This document shows, in pieces, positions 33,201 to 44,354 of a stretch of DNA of 64,000 nucleotides. Positions within the stretch are counted from its first letter, which is position 1. Each line of letters begins with the position of its first letter. The translations under genes were made by a program, and so were the position numbers. The DNA is taken from positions 42,123 through 106,122 of the forward strand of contig LUCH01000048.1 of assembly GCA_013368495.1 (NCBI GenBank). Direction: 5' to 3'. This stretch comes from Paragonimus heterotremus. Lineage: Eukaryota > Platyhelminthes > Trematoda > Plagiorchiida > Troglotrematidae. The notes under the pieces are model-generated. The model did not search any database. It saw only the letters and a list, made by a program, of their open reading frames with translations, and had not been told where the DNA came from.

Positions 33201-36200
33201 GTCATAATACACCAAGAAATGTATCCATTCATAGACCTGACACATTAGTTGTTTTCACAAGTTTCTGTCTTCACATGCTGCCTTATATTGCTTAATATTT
33301 GGTGGGCTGCCAAAATACATACTTGTTTTATCTTCATGATCTTCATCCTTCAACCCGAAACCTAAACATGCAGGCCGCATGAGAAAACGATTTCAAACGA
33401 TCACGATCAAACTATTTACATGAATTAGACAGTGTTAGTTGAACTGATTTTTCACTGCCGCTGTCGTTATGCATTTTAGATGAACGTTATTCGGAGATAT
33501 CTATCATTTGTCACAATGGCATTCGGCTTTTGCTCACACATCTGTTGAACTCACATAACCGGCAGTGTCTCCAGGAAATAAGCAAATCCACTACGATGCC
33601 TTTTGAATAAACTTGGAAGAAGCTAGCAGGAGTCGTTCTCTTGCAACTGTAATGTCGTTTAGATAGCTCTCATCATAAACCCACTTGAAGTTGAATATAT
33701 GTACGTTAGAAAAGTTACTCGAAAATAGTATTGTTTGATTATATTATTATAGCCTTGGAAAGCAACATCAGTTTCGAAACATCGGTTGCCAGGTTTGTTA
33801 GAATTCATGATACTTCACTGTTATACTGCCTTCAGGCAAAATAACATCCATGTCGAGAACGGTGTATGTTATGTTCATATTTCACATGGGTTTTCTGAAT
33901 TGAATGAAGGTACGTTGTATTAACGAGGTTGATATAACATGTATGTAGAAGTCAAGCAACGTTGAAGCTGACATTTCAGTTAATCGCATTTCTACAGATA
34001 TTATTACTGCAATAACTCCAAGTGTTCCAATATTAAGAGATTTCCGGAAAATTTCGGATTGAGATGGTCACTGTTTCTCTTGTTTTATCACATTGGTTTG
34101 TCTCGGTATTATTTCGTATGGATATTACCAGAAAAACTCTGTTTACATTGAGCTGTATTCAACCTGTCTCATAAGCTCGCTAAACGTATGGGAATCCATT
34201 CACCACTTCGATCCATGAATAATTAGGGAAGAACGATTACACTTGTTCACAAAGATTATAAATAATAATCTCATCAAACCACTTAGTGATAATAAAGAAT
34301 TATTCACTGACAAACATTGGGCGGTGTAGTCAAAATAAACCGAAAATCACTCAACTGGTTGGAATTTTTCTATCCCAACTAATCTCGGCTAATTCTTTTC
34401 CAAAGGAATCACTGTGTTTACATATCTGACAGAATTGTGTAATAGGTGGGTTCTACTTGAAACATCAATCTCTAAAGAAGCAAGCCCAATGTTTGGAAAT
34501 GTGGTTTGGTAGCTTCACTTGAGTCTGTAAGATCATGTATATGACGAACAAAAGTTCAATTTTGTTCACCGTGACACAACTTTAAATTTAATTGCTGTAA
34601 AAAAATTCAACAAAATTACGTCAGACATTGCTGATTTCAGCGAAAAAATGAATGCCGTTCCAGCTGACCTATTTTTCATTCTACGACCCACCTATTCCTA
34701 CGTGAAGTGTCAAAAAATTAAGTAATTTTTTATTGCTTCACAACGTTATATCTCGACCTTCACACTCATCCAGTGTGATAAAAGAATGAAACAGTTATTT
34801 CATATCAGATGAGGAATATTTGGTAGAGGAATACCACTCTACATGATAACCGTATGTTATACTAATCAGAAGTATTCCCGTAGTTTGTGATAAAACTGTG
34901 ACGACTCTATTCATAATCCGTGATATCGTATTTCAAGTTGCGTGCCTATATATGAAGTCGGTAATTCCTGGCGGAATTTTCAGAACGCGTTAATTTCAGG
35001 GCAATTAACCAAAATGTTGTCTGAACCTGTAGTAGTAATAATTATATTTGCGAATTGCCAAAAATACAAAAAAATTCGGGGAACGTTGAGTCACGTAGTT
35101 CGATTTAGTTTAGTCGAACGAGAAAATGAATCAAAAATCCATGTCGATATCTAGAACGAATGATAAAGTTATGCAATATTTCAGTTTTCTGAGAAAATAA
35201 CTTCTAGCACCTATTGCTTGGTTTATGGTGCAGTAGGCTAATGGGGTACTGATATGAACAAACCTGTTCAGTAGCGTCTACCGGCAGTTTTGTTTACTAA
35301 ATGATCAAGCTTATATGCAGGTTAAAGGCCGTTCAAAAATCACCATGTACTAAACAATATCCACTTAATCAGTTTCTAGAGTTATCCATGAAAATAATAA
35401 TGATTATCAATATTACGGTTGTGAACTACTTTGAGATAATTCCAACTGGTTATGACACTCGAGAGTTCAAACGTACTACCTAGACTTCCCGCATCTTATA
35501 AAATAGCAATGGGGCAACTTCATCCCTAAGGTATGCCTACAATATTGGTGTGAAAAATCTTTTAGAGAATAAAGAATGATGTATAAGGAAGTGTAAAACA
35601 GCCCTCATAGATGCATACGGCTGGTTAATTATACGGATCAATAGTAGTGTGTACGTTTACAGTTTTGCTTCAACGATTTTGCAAATCGACTGAACTTACT
35701 TGTGGCAAGGGACTGCAAGATAGTTAAAATTGAACCCCCTATGTTTCATACCAAAGCAACAATTCTTCATGTCGTTTTACAGTGTAACATGGCATCTTCC
35801 TTGTTTGACTTTCTAATCACTCCGACAGATTTTTTATCGCACTGCTGTCTGGCCACTAGGTAGCAATAATTTGGAAAGGGTGTTTCCACATTCCCGCCAA
35901 TTACAATGAGTAAGTGGGGGCTGTGGCTTGTAGAAAATTCGCAGTTCATTATTAAGTTGAGATGGGAGGAACGCTTCTCATCGTCTGAAAATAAGTGTCA
36001 CTATTTTGCCCACCGTCTATCGTGCTGAGCTCAATCAACTAAAAACTTGGAAACGCACTCATATCGCTAACAAATCTGTGTTGTCTAGAAGTCGACTGAA
36101 TCCCTCTCATTTACAAAGACAAACCCAATTACTGTCATCAGTGATCTTGAGATTTGGTCATGCTTGACAGGCGTTCTCAATTTCTTGTGAAGATATGTGT

Positions 36201-36900
36201 GACTGGGGAATGGAATTGAAACTCGTATTTTTTAAACTGTCGCTGATCGCTATGTTGATAAAACTGTTAATAGCACCCTCTAGATCCGTCCGAACAGTGT
36301 ATGTTGTTCGGTTAAATTAGCCCGCGACAACGTCTTCAAACACGTGTAGTCTCTTACTAACCCTTAGTTTGTTCAATTACCTCTACTGAAACGTTAAAAC
36401 CATTTACTAGCCAAATCACTAAGTTTTCCGCCTCGTGAAATGAAGCGAACGAAATGAATACACACACACTTTTGAGGTAGAAGACGAAGTTAATATATAC
36501 ACATGTAAATGTACAATCAGTCACTTGCGCAATAGATTACAGTTTTTTCTGAAAACAAATCAGATGCAGCCAGTCTCAACCAAAGAATTCACAGCAAAAT
36601 ATTAGCCAACCTTCAGACAGGAATTTTTGAGGGTTCATAAACTTTATCACCGTCCCTGGCAAACGAAATATAAAACAAAACGGTGCACAAATAATCACAT
36701 CTTCAGAAGGATGATGGTAGGTCATCGGTCATCTGGTAAGGAAAGCCAGGATACTGACGCGATATAAAAACGTCTGAAATAAATACTTGTCTGTCGAACT
36801 GAATCACTGGTCTCAGGACTTATGTACAAATCGGCAACACCTGTGTTTGTTTTTGATGTTCCTGGTTGTCTCCAAGGTGCCTGTTGATTGATATTTAAGG
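27246..36900. other. Apparently intergenic or intronic, no recognised gene
   Basis: I see no conserved exon, structural RNA or mobile element protein. Open frames reach 134 codons (28526-28930, minus strand) but have no known relatives. There is a 12-base tandem duplication near 31143-31167. Composition shifts from T-rich near the ATPase gene to balanced or A-rich by about 32 kb. Confidence 0.6.
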
Positions 36901-38059
36901 TAATGTTTACCTTGATGACATCCGGCGGAAGTTTGTTATCAATAGGTGTTGTGTTCTTATAATCCGGTTGTTGGTTGGCGATCGCTGCTGTTTTCAGTAC
37001 GGAGAGGAGCGGGTGATATCTGACGTGGGGAAGCCGATGACTGAACATGAGACCAAGCAAACGGACTGACTAGATGCAAGTCTGTACGAGTCAAACAAAA
37101 ATATTTCAAGTTATGGAACTAAGTCTGGCAAGAGCCTCATTCCAGAAATATGCAGCTAAACTAGGCACTTCTCAGTGGTAATTGCAATGAGCAAACTGCA
37201 AACGTCAACAGTCACAGTGCTATGCACACGTCAACCCAAGGAGTGCGTGACGGAAAACAGAACAGTACTCAAACTAACTTCGTCATACCACCAAAGTAAA
37301 ACATTTCCATCCCCAGCTGAATGTGTTTCGCTGTAAACGAAATCTGTTTTGGAGTTAATTTATAGAAAATCTTTTAGCGCGTCCTTTGATCGGCTGTTAA
37401 ACAACGTGACAATCTCACTGATTAAGAAGGAAACATTTATGTGTTAAGATGAAGTTTACACAAACAACAAGGGTTATACTACTTAGTTTTAACAGGACTG
37501 TTCACATCTCAGTTTTTTCGCACAGACAGTACTAGGTGTGTATTCGTGGTCAGTAAATTGGTCAGTATAGAAGCAAAGTCCGTCAAGGGTCAGACCTCAA
37601 TAAAAACAGAACGAAACAGATTCCCCCAAATCCACGCGAGCCTTTACGCTTAATTCTCGCTAGAACGAGTGTAGAATTATTAATACAAAAATTGATGTTT
37701 ACGCCACAGATACGGTGCAAGTGCGTGAAATCCAGTAATTGGTAAGACGGAAAATTTCGAATCAGAGTAAAACTAATTTAACGGAATAACTAAAGTAAAA
37801 AGAAACCTATCACATAATACAGACGTACACAATCGTTATCCAGTTTTACGTTCATGCGAATTTTAATGTCATATGTGCTTTTGTTTGTGCGTTTGTTTGT
37901 TTCTGTTTAGCTGAAACCGCAACGCAGAAAAGAACCATGAATGAAAATGAGAAGATTCAGGATAGTTTACGTCGTATCAATCAGTTCGTTGTGAGGAAGC
38001 TCGCACAATGAACAGACGGAGCAAAGAAACTTTTGTCTTACAAGACGATGATGAAGTAT

Positions 38060-38240
38060 AGAAAACTCAACGATCAAAAACCTGGCCTTCGGTTGAATGT
38101 GGACCATTGACAGAAACAATATGCTCAGACGTGGCAAGCCCTTATGAGGTGAGCTACGTAACCAGGCCGAAAGCTCAGAGATTTCACATTTGGACTCAGA
38201 AACCTACCGTACCCAGTATATCATATAGGGTCCACCAAGC
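38060..38240 (-). repeat. Diverged SINE-like repeat, copy 1
   Basis: The plus strand here aligns with the reverse complement of 43090-43290. It shares a stretch with CTCAGAGATTTCACATTTGG, flanked by GAGCTACG and ACAGAAACA segments in the same order. The copy therefore lies in opposite orientation to the other two. The 68-codon frame it contains (38107-38313) is not conserved among copies. Confidence 0.6.
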
Positions 38241-38819
38241 AGTTCAGGAGATTGGTTGCCCAAGCAGGATTTCTCTGTCGGTTCACGATGGAATTCACCA
38301 ATGCAACCGATGAACATGTAGATGATATTATTGATAAGCAGTAAGGTAGATTTAATTTTCCGCAATTGAGTCCCTGCGAAATTATCAAATCTGTTAAATT
38401 GCTAATCAGATATGTAATATACTTCGTTATCGGAGGCGGTTATACAGGGACTGAATAGTATGAAGTTCTTGAATAGATGGTGTTAGAATGTACTAGAGAA
38501 TCGTAGTAACTTTCGCCGTAATTTTTGAATTGTAACAGGGGTAATCATTCATTATCAACACCATGGAAAGTAACATATCGGTGGTTCTCCCTGATGCTTA
38601 ACTGTCACACAGTCATAAACAAAGGAGCAAACCATTTACAGAAAATGGGAGGAAAAAAAGATTACGGAAAAGGATCTAACTACTAAAAATTGCTATGTTT
38701 ATATTCAAAACATTCAACATCAAGATGCTTACAGCTTGTAAACAAACAACCATGTTATTAGTGGAAGTATGGCATCATCAGCAAGACAGCTGCCTTACGG
38801 CTTTTACTGTCCCGCGTCA

Positions 38820-39275
38820 TTAAGTGCACCCACTTCCTAAACAACTCGGTAATACAACGCCAGCATTTGCTTCAATGAGCTCAATTACCCGCCATCTCAC
38901 CTGACGTCTTCAGCCACCTGGGAGGCGAACCCGATCTACAGTGTTCAACTCCTTCGTGAACGACTTCATTTCTCTCCGCTAAGTCATCATCTGTCCACCT
39001 CGTACTTTGAGCCAGTCGGCCGCACTGTCGACAGAGAGTGTTCACTGTGATAGACGACTAGCTGGCATCCTTAATACATGGCCAAGCTATTTGAGTCTGT
39101 GAAGATGTAAGGATTGGAGAGAAGTATGCGATAGACACTCACCACAAGATTTCCACTTTATATCCTCCTTGTTGCTAACTCATTGGTGCCACCTGATACC
39201 AGCTACCGAACGCAGACGCCTTTGGTCAAATACCACCCAAACCATTTCGGCTAATGTTCTCAAACTCATTGTTTT
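38820..39275 (-). pseudogene. 3' end of a non-LTR retrotransposon (LINE) reverse transcriptase frame
   Basis: One minus-strand frame runs from about 39275 to a TAA at 38820-38822, with five internal stops but no frameshift over the best part. It reads VFDQRRLRSVAGIRWHQ, then LHLHRLK-stop-LGHVLRMP, then DWLKVRGGQMMT, then NTVDRVRLPGG. This is the region C-terminal to the reverse transcriptase domain in a large group of animal LINEs, with the conserved H-R-L-x-x-L-G-H-V-L-R-M-P block. It is abundant in trematode genomes as I know them. The rest of the element, to the right, is missing or unrecognisable, as usual for 5'-truncated LINE copies. It is the best clue to the type of organism. The exact clade is not certain. 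Confidence 0.85.
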
Positions 39276-42200
39276 ATTTGATCAGAAAATGACACCGAAA
39301 ACAGGCATGTCCTTTCTTCTGAAAACAGAATAGTCCGGTCCGAAACCCAAAAGCCCATTGCTTTGTAAAGCAAGTCTTAATAGCTTAATAAATGAAGTGA
39401 AAATACCGTTTCCTGATGACACTGACTTCTAGTGTCCACACGATATATAAGCAGTTATTTTACGCTTTCTCACGATTAAATATGAATTTCACTGAGGCAG
39501 AGTTTGTGTACACATCATATTAAACACAAATGTTAATACAAACCGGTACTCATACCAATAGCCTTGTTAGATACGAGGCAACATACAGTGTCGATTACGA
39601 ACCCTGTCAGGAACTGACTAAGCATACACTATGGCATTTTAACGGATTGACATAATACTGTCAAACTGTCATCCGTTGAACAAGGCGTAAGGCAGTTGAA
39701 GTGGTTACATTAGGATACAGTTTCTGATTAACTGACAAAATTCGGCCAGCTGTTTGTAACAGAACTTTTACGAGAACAAATTAAATTTATTATCTTCCTC
39801 TTTGAACGGAACTCGCATTTTCGATGCTCACTAGATTCACGATAGATGGGGTTAGTTGTATTCCGAATAATCTTTCACAATGGTCATTGCTGAAGAATAT
39901 GTACAGTCGAGTATTACTACAGTTCATATTGTCTTCCCTATTCTCTATACCAGAATTAATTCTTCATAATCCACAATCATTCCCAGGCAATTAGGAATAT
40001 AAATACAAAAATGACCGAAATTTGCTTACTACAACAAGTAGCTAAATGTGAGAGATTCCTCAAAGCTACATTGTAGATTACTAGGACGGACAAATCTAGT
40101 TTGCCGACATGTGGCAACGGTTAATAGCTTGTAGGAGGACCGGTTTGACAGCTTCAAGGAAACAACAGTTATAAGATAACCCTAGCAAATATCGGACTAC
40201 GATATCGAAAATGGGCTGTGTAGATAGACACAATGACAGAAGGAAAGCGGAGGAATTAAGACAGGTTATCGAAAAATGAACGCAAATATTTTGACCGTTG
40301 TTGGGTTTGTTGCAGTTCGTCTGGTATGTTTGTCATCTTCTGCTTGGTATGATGCGAAAAGATGGATTCGTTGAGGCATGTTTAGTTTGGTTGTAGAACA
40401 CCAAATCCAAATTTGTTTATATTTGTCTTTGTTGTGTGCAGTAAATAATCATGATGAATTCTGTATCATAACTGCAAATAAAATGTTTGCTCTCCTCTTC
40501 CTTGTTTCTATAACAACCGTTGATTCTCCGTTAAACCTTTCTGCTCTGATATTATTTGACTTGCTCTCACCCTCATCTGCATCCGATGATTTTACTGAGC
40601 TCATTTTCTGTCGACCTGTGGCTGTTTGCAGACTCGTATTTATTTACTCTATTTTGTGCACTTTCTTGTTGGATAATGTGTGTACCGGATTACTTCACAT
40701 TCACGGTGAGAGATACGTTTTATTGTGATTATATCAACCAGTACCGTATAAATTCCAATCGTTTTGGTAATCATTTCTGACGTTTTTTTTGTACTTGAGA
40801 GATAATCCGGTTAACCCGACCGTCTGACTGAGCGTTATTGGAATCGTCTAGTATACGTTAGTGAGTGAATTAATCTAAATCGCCAGGCCCAATCTAACAC
40901 CACTTACTTCTTTCAACTGCCCCCCGGAGTGTTTTAGAGAAGCGGAGGTTTGGTTCGTTTAGGAATCAACGATGGACGTACTTTCTGATTAAACAGGGTG
41001 CCAAACTGCAGCTGCCTTGCTAACGAATTAAACTTGTTGGTTGCCGTTCCATTTACTTTTTGTGGAACTCACTTACTCGACAGTAAACGAACTAGCACTT
41101 AGTAGGATAACTGCTGTCGAGAATTTCAATCTGAATGAATACTTTCTATCGCCATATTATCATTTAGAGGTGACAACAAAGTAAATGTTTTTTTTTATTT
41201 CGACCATCGGTTCGCGATGTTTCACCAATCAATGAGGATGCGTAATGTATCGATTTCCGATCACGAGAGATACTGGATGATTACTATGCGTTTATAATTC
41301 CTATTTCGACGGAACCTTAGCATGATGGGCAAACTACGTCAACCATTCAGCGTAATATTCAAGATTTGTAAATTCTCCGAGACTGGACGCACTTTACGTG
41401 TATGTGAATTTTTAGTTTTGCGATACCGCGCGCCATCACAGTATCATTGTACGGTCAGCGGGCAGCATCACTAAAGGCACAACAAACTGCATCACTGTAC
41501 ATCGATCGTAAAACTAAGGTCACTATGCACTTTGTGAAAATTCTACTGCAGTACACCTTGCAGTGTCCAGGTGCCGTACCTAACTGATTGGGACAATTAA
41601 CCGTTATAAAAGTGCTAATTCGTCTGACAGGCGTTCATGCTTGACAAGTCATTTCAATGGGGATATTGTCCGAAACAAAACTGGAAGAACATTCCACACG
41701 TGTGAAATATCCTTAGACTCCAGACATGCGCAAATTTGATGGACGATGTAAATACCATCGTGCTGCAATCAATTTTATAACCCATGGAATCTGATTCACA
41801 TTCGCTGAATTCTTTGGAGCCGGTCTCACATCAACACATAGAATGTCAGAATGCAGAACGGCCGATTAATTTGAAATCGATCGCGGAACTCCCCGAATAA
41901 TGGGGTTGTCATATATTTCAATTCAAATCAGTTTTGGCTACACAGGAAACATCCCTACTGTCCATTACTGTAACTATCCGCTGAGTTTTCCAACCTTTGT
42001 TAAACCTACTGAAACTTAGTTTTGTAATGTCATAGATAATACAACACAATCCGGTTAACTTCGCAACAGAGTGATATGATCGAAACCTCTTGAAGCAACT
42101 GATTACACTTAGTCATGTGACAGAAGGTCGTTTGGTTAACGTGGTAACACAGTTTAGATGGTGATATGAACAATGGTTCTGCTCGAATCCTATTGAATAT

Positions 42201-43089
42201 GTTTTACACAACACCACCATATTTATCCTTGTGCTTCTAAACTCTTGCCATAAATGTCCAGAGCAACGAGTCACACACTGGTGGAACCGTTGTCATATCA
42301 CACAGATCGTAAAAAAAATCCCTTAGAACACAAAAAGGAGGGCCTATCATTAACGTTCGATTAGTTTCAGGCAGCACTTCGGAAACCGACTGTCATCGTA
42401 AGGAGACTGTCTTGTACTGAGCCATCAAAAATCGGTTGATTTTATTGGTCATGTCCCATTCCAGATAATTTCATGTTCTCGGCTAGGGCATACCTTTTTA
42501 TTGGTAGGCTGTGCGCCAGGTAAGCATAATCGTGAACAATTAATGCATTGGTATATTTTATATTGTTGATAATGATGATGGTGACTATAATGGATATGCG
42601 TTACTTAACTTTTAGTGATGATTTAAAGCATGTTCTGCTGGATTAGTGCAGTGAGTAAGTCGAACACAGCAATCCTGTTCATTACTCTTTCGGAATGACC
42701 AGAAGGACCAAAGGTTATGCACACAAGCATGCGACTGAGCTCATGGATATAAACAGTTAGACACACCTATTGTGAAGTAAATGGAGTTATGGCTAGCACG
42801 TCAGTCTCACAAGTGCAAGCTTCAAGGTGCAGATTCCGGTTCGCAAATGGATAAGCAATAATGTTGACCTCTGATAAGAGCTGAACACAAGTTCGATGCT
42901 TCCTTCCGAAATAGCCTGTTTGAATGTAAAGACAGCAGTAAAGTATATTTGATATCCAATTTCAGTTAATCTACATTCTAGGAAATACAGTAATGTATTT
43001 TCACTGTTCAACAATGGTGCTAGCGGATTATGTTGTGTATTGGTTGAGAAGTCCTGCTTAGGTAGTCAGTCCTCGGAGCAACTAGTAGA
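39276..43089. other. Non-coding, mostly A-rich on the plus strand
   Basis: Apart from the 528-bp repeat at 40317-40844 I recognise nothing in this stretch. Sampled lines have more A than T on the plus strand, opposite to the ATP13A1 introns. Confidence 0.5.
40317..40844 (+). repeat. 528-bp dispersed repeat, copy 1
   Basis: This is nearly identical along its full length to 51281-51808 (same orientation and same length, most differences being transitions). It starts TCGTCTGG and ends GACTGAGCGTTATTGGAAT. It contains a 116-codon frame (40378-40728) present in both copies, but substitutions between the copies fall mostly at amino-acid-changing positions, so it is unlikely to be a gene. There is no clear inverted terminal repeat or target duplication. 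The family is unknown to me. Confidence 0.93.
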
Positions 43090-43310
43090 TTCTAAGTGAT
43101 AGAGTGGGTTCGGTGGGTAACTGATTCCAAATGTGAAATCTCTGAGTTTCTGGCCTGGATTCGTAGCTCGGCTGATGAAGGACTTGCCGCGTCTGGGCGC
43201 ACTGTTTCTGTAGCTGGTTTAACTGCGGCTGGCGCCCAGATTATTTTTACAACTGTATCTCTGCCGAACTGTATTTTCATAGGCATTTAGGCGATGATGA
43301 AGCTGGGTTT
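43090..43310 (+). repeat. Diverged SINE-like repeat, copy 2
   Basis: It shares with copy 3 the segment around CTGTTTCTGT-GCTGGTTT and the downstream CCAG, ATTATTT and ACAACTG blocks, and shares its left half with copy 1 in inverse orientation. The tRNA-like A box seen in copy 3 is degenerate here (GTAGCTCGGCTGATGAAGG). The 64-codon frames on both strands are by-products. Confidence 0.6.
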
Positions 43311-44059
43311 TAGTGGATTCTTACTCGATAGCAACCCTGTGTAATTGATGTCGTTTTAACACCACACTTTGAAAGAGCTTCTCAAAAGTGTCCGAATGAC
43401 TCTGCCACATTATGTGGGATATCCTAAGAGCAGAAGACTCTAGAAGGGCCGTTAATGGCTCTCCCAACATCAACCTGGGTGGAAGATATCTTGAATGGAT
43501 AGAAGAATTCGCTCAGCTCCACGTTGCAGTATATGTCAATATCCATCTGGATATCGATTTGGACTGGCGGATAGGAGGGATATTAATACTAAACAACCGA
43601 CTTTCACATAAAGGCCGGTTATAGTACTACTGCTGAGTTTTAGCGGCCTGAGCTTATCCAGTACACTTCTTTGTGACAGCGAGGCCTTAAATCACATGAA
43701 AGCGTTCAATATTGCCAAGAATTCTTGCGTGCTGCACTAGCCCTTTGTACCAGTGAACAGAAAAAGACAAGTATCCTCAGCAATCTTAATTTACACAGTT
43801 GGAATGATCGAGCATACGCACAATAAGCTTGCCATTACCCCTTTCTCAAGCAGGGCCTGCACTGTGTTATTAGAATGCTTGTACACGCAACCTGAGTACT
43901 ACTGACGTTGGCAAATCAACCTGGAAAATTATGGGAACGAATCGATGCAGGTAGAAGGTGACATACAGGCAAGTATTCTTTTAGACGATTAGCAGATACG
44001 CCTTTGAAGATGGGGGATACGAGAAGTAGGAATCAAGAGGGTGCTACTGGAACGAATGA

Positions 44060-44230
44060 GTAGTCTGTCAGATGTGAGGATTTAGATGAGACCCAATTGT
44101 CAAGAGTGGCTTCGTTACTCAGCTGGTAGAGCGATAATCGTATCTGGTCGTGCTGTTTCTGTCGCTGGTTTGTGTCCAGCCTTAGCCTAATATTTCGCAA
44201 CTGGGTCTTATCTAAGCCACTGGAACAATC
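44060..44230 (+). repeat. SINE-like repeat with tRNA-related head, copy 3
   Basis: CTCAGCTGGTAGAGCG (about 44118-44133) is an excellent tRNA D-arm/A-box sequence. About 40 bases later GCTGGTTTGTGTCCAGC fits a diverged T-arm/B-box. The sequence continues with a body shared with copy 2, so this is a tRNA-derived interspersed repeat and not a functional tRNA gene. It cannot fold a full acceptor stem. Confidence 0.65.
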
Positions 44231-44354
44231 GCAAGTAAATCCATTGTTCTTGAATTGCACTACACAACAAGAAGGAATACTTGTCAGGTGTACATACTCA
44301 GGGACCCTGCAGTTTGGTGTAACCAACAGAGAGGAATGCCGCCAACAATTTTAG

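Noticed and set aside
40378..40728. 116-codon frame shared with 51342-51692, possible conserved small protein
   Set aside because: By eye, differences between the copies change amino acids about twice as often as they are silent, as expected for non-coding repeat copies. The frame is shared only because the DNA is a recent repeat.
44100..44175. Possible functional tRNA gene with a good A box
   Set aside because: The B box is degenerate, the acceptor stem does not pair, and related copies nearby share non-tRNA flanks, so it was called a SINE-like repeat.
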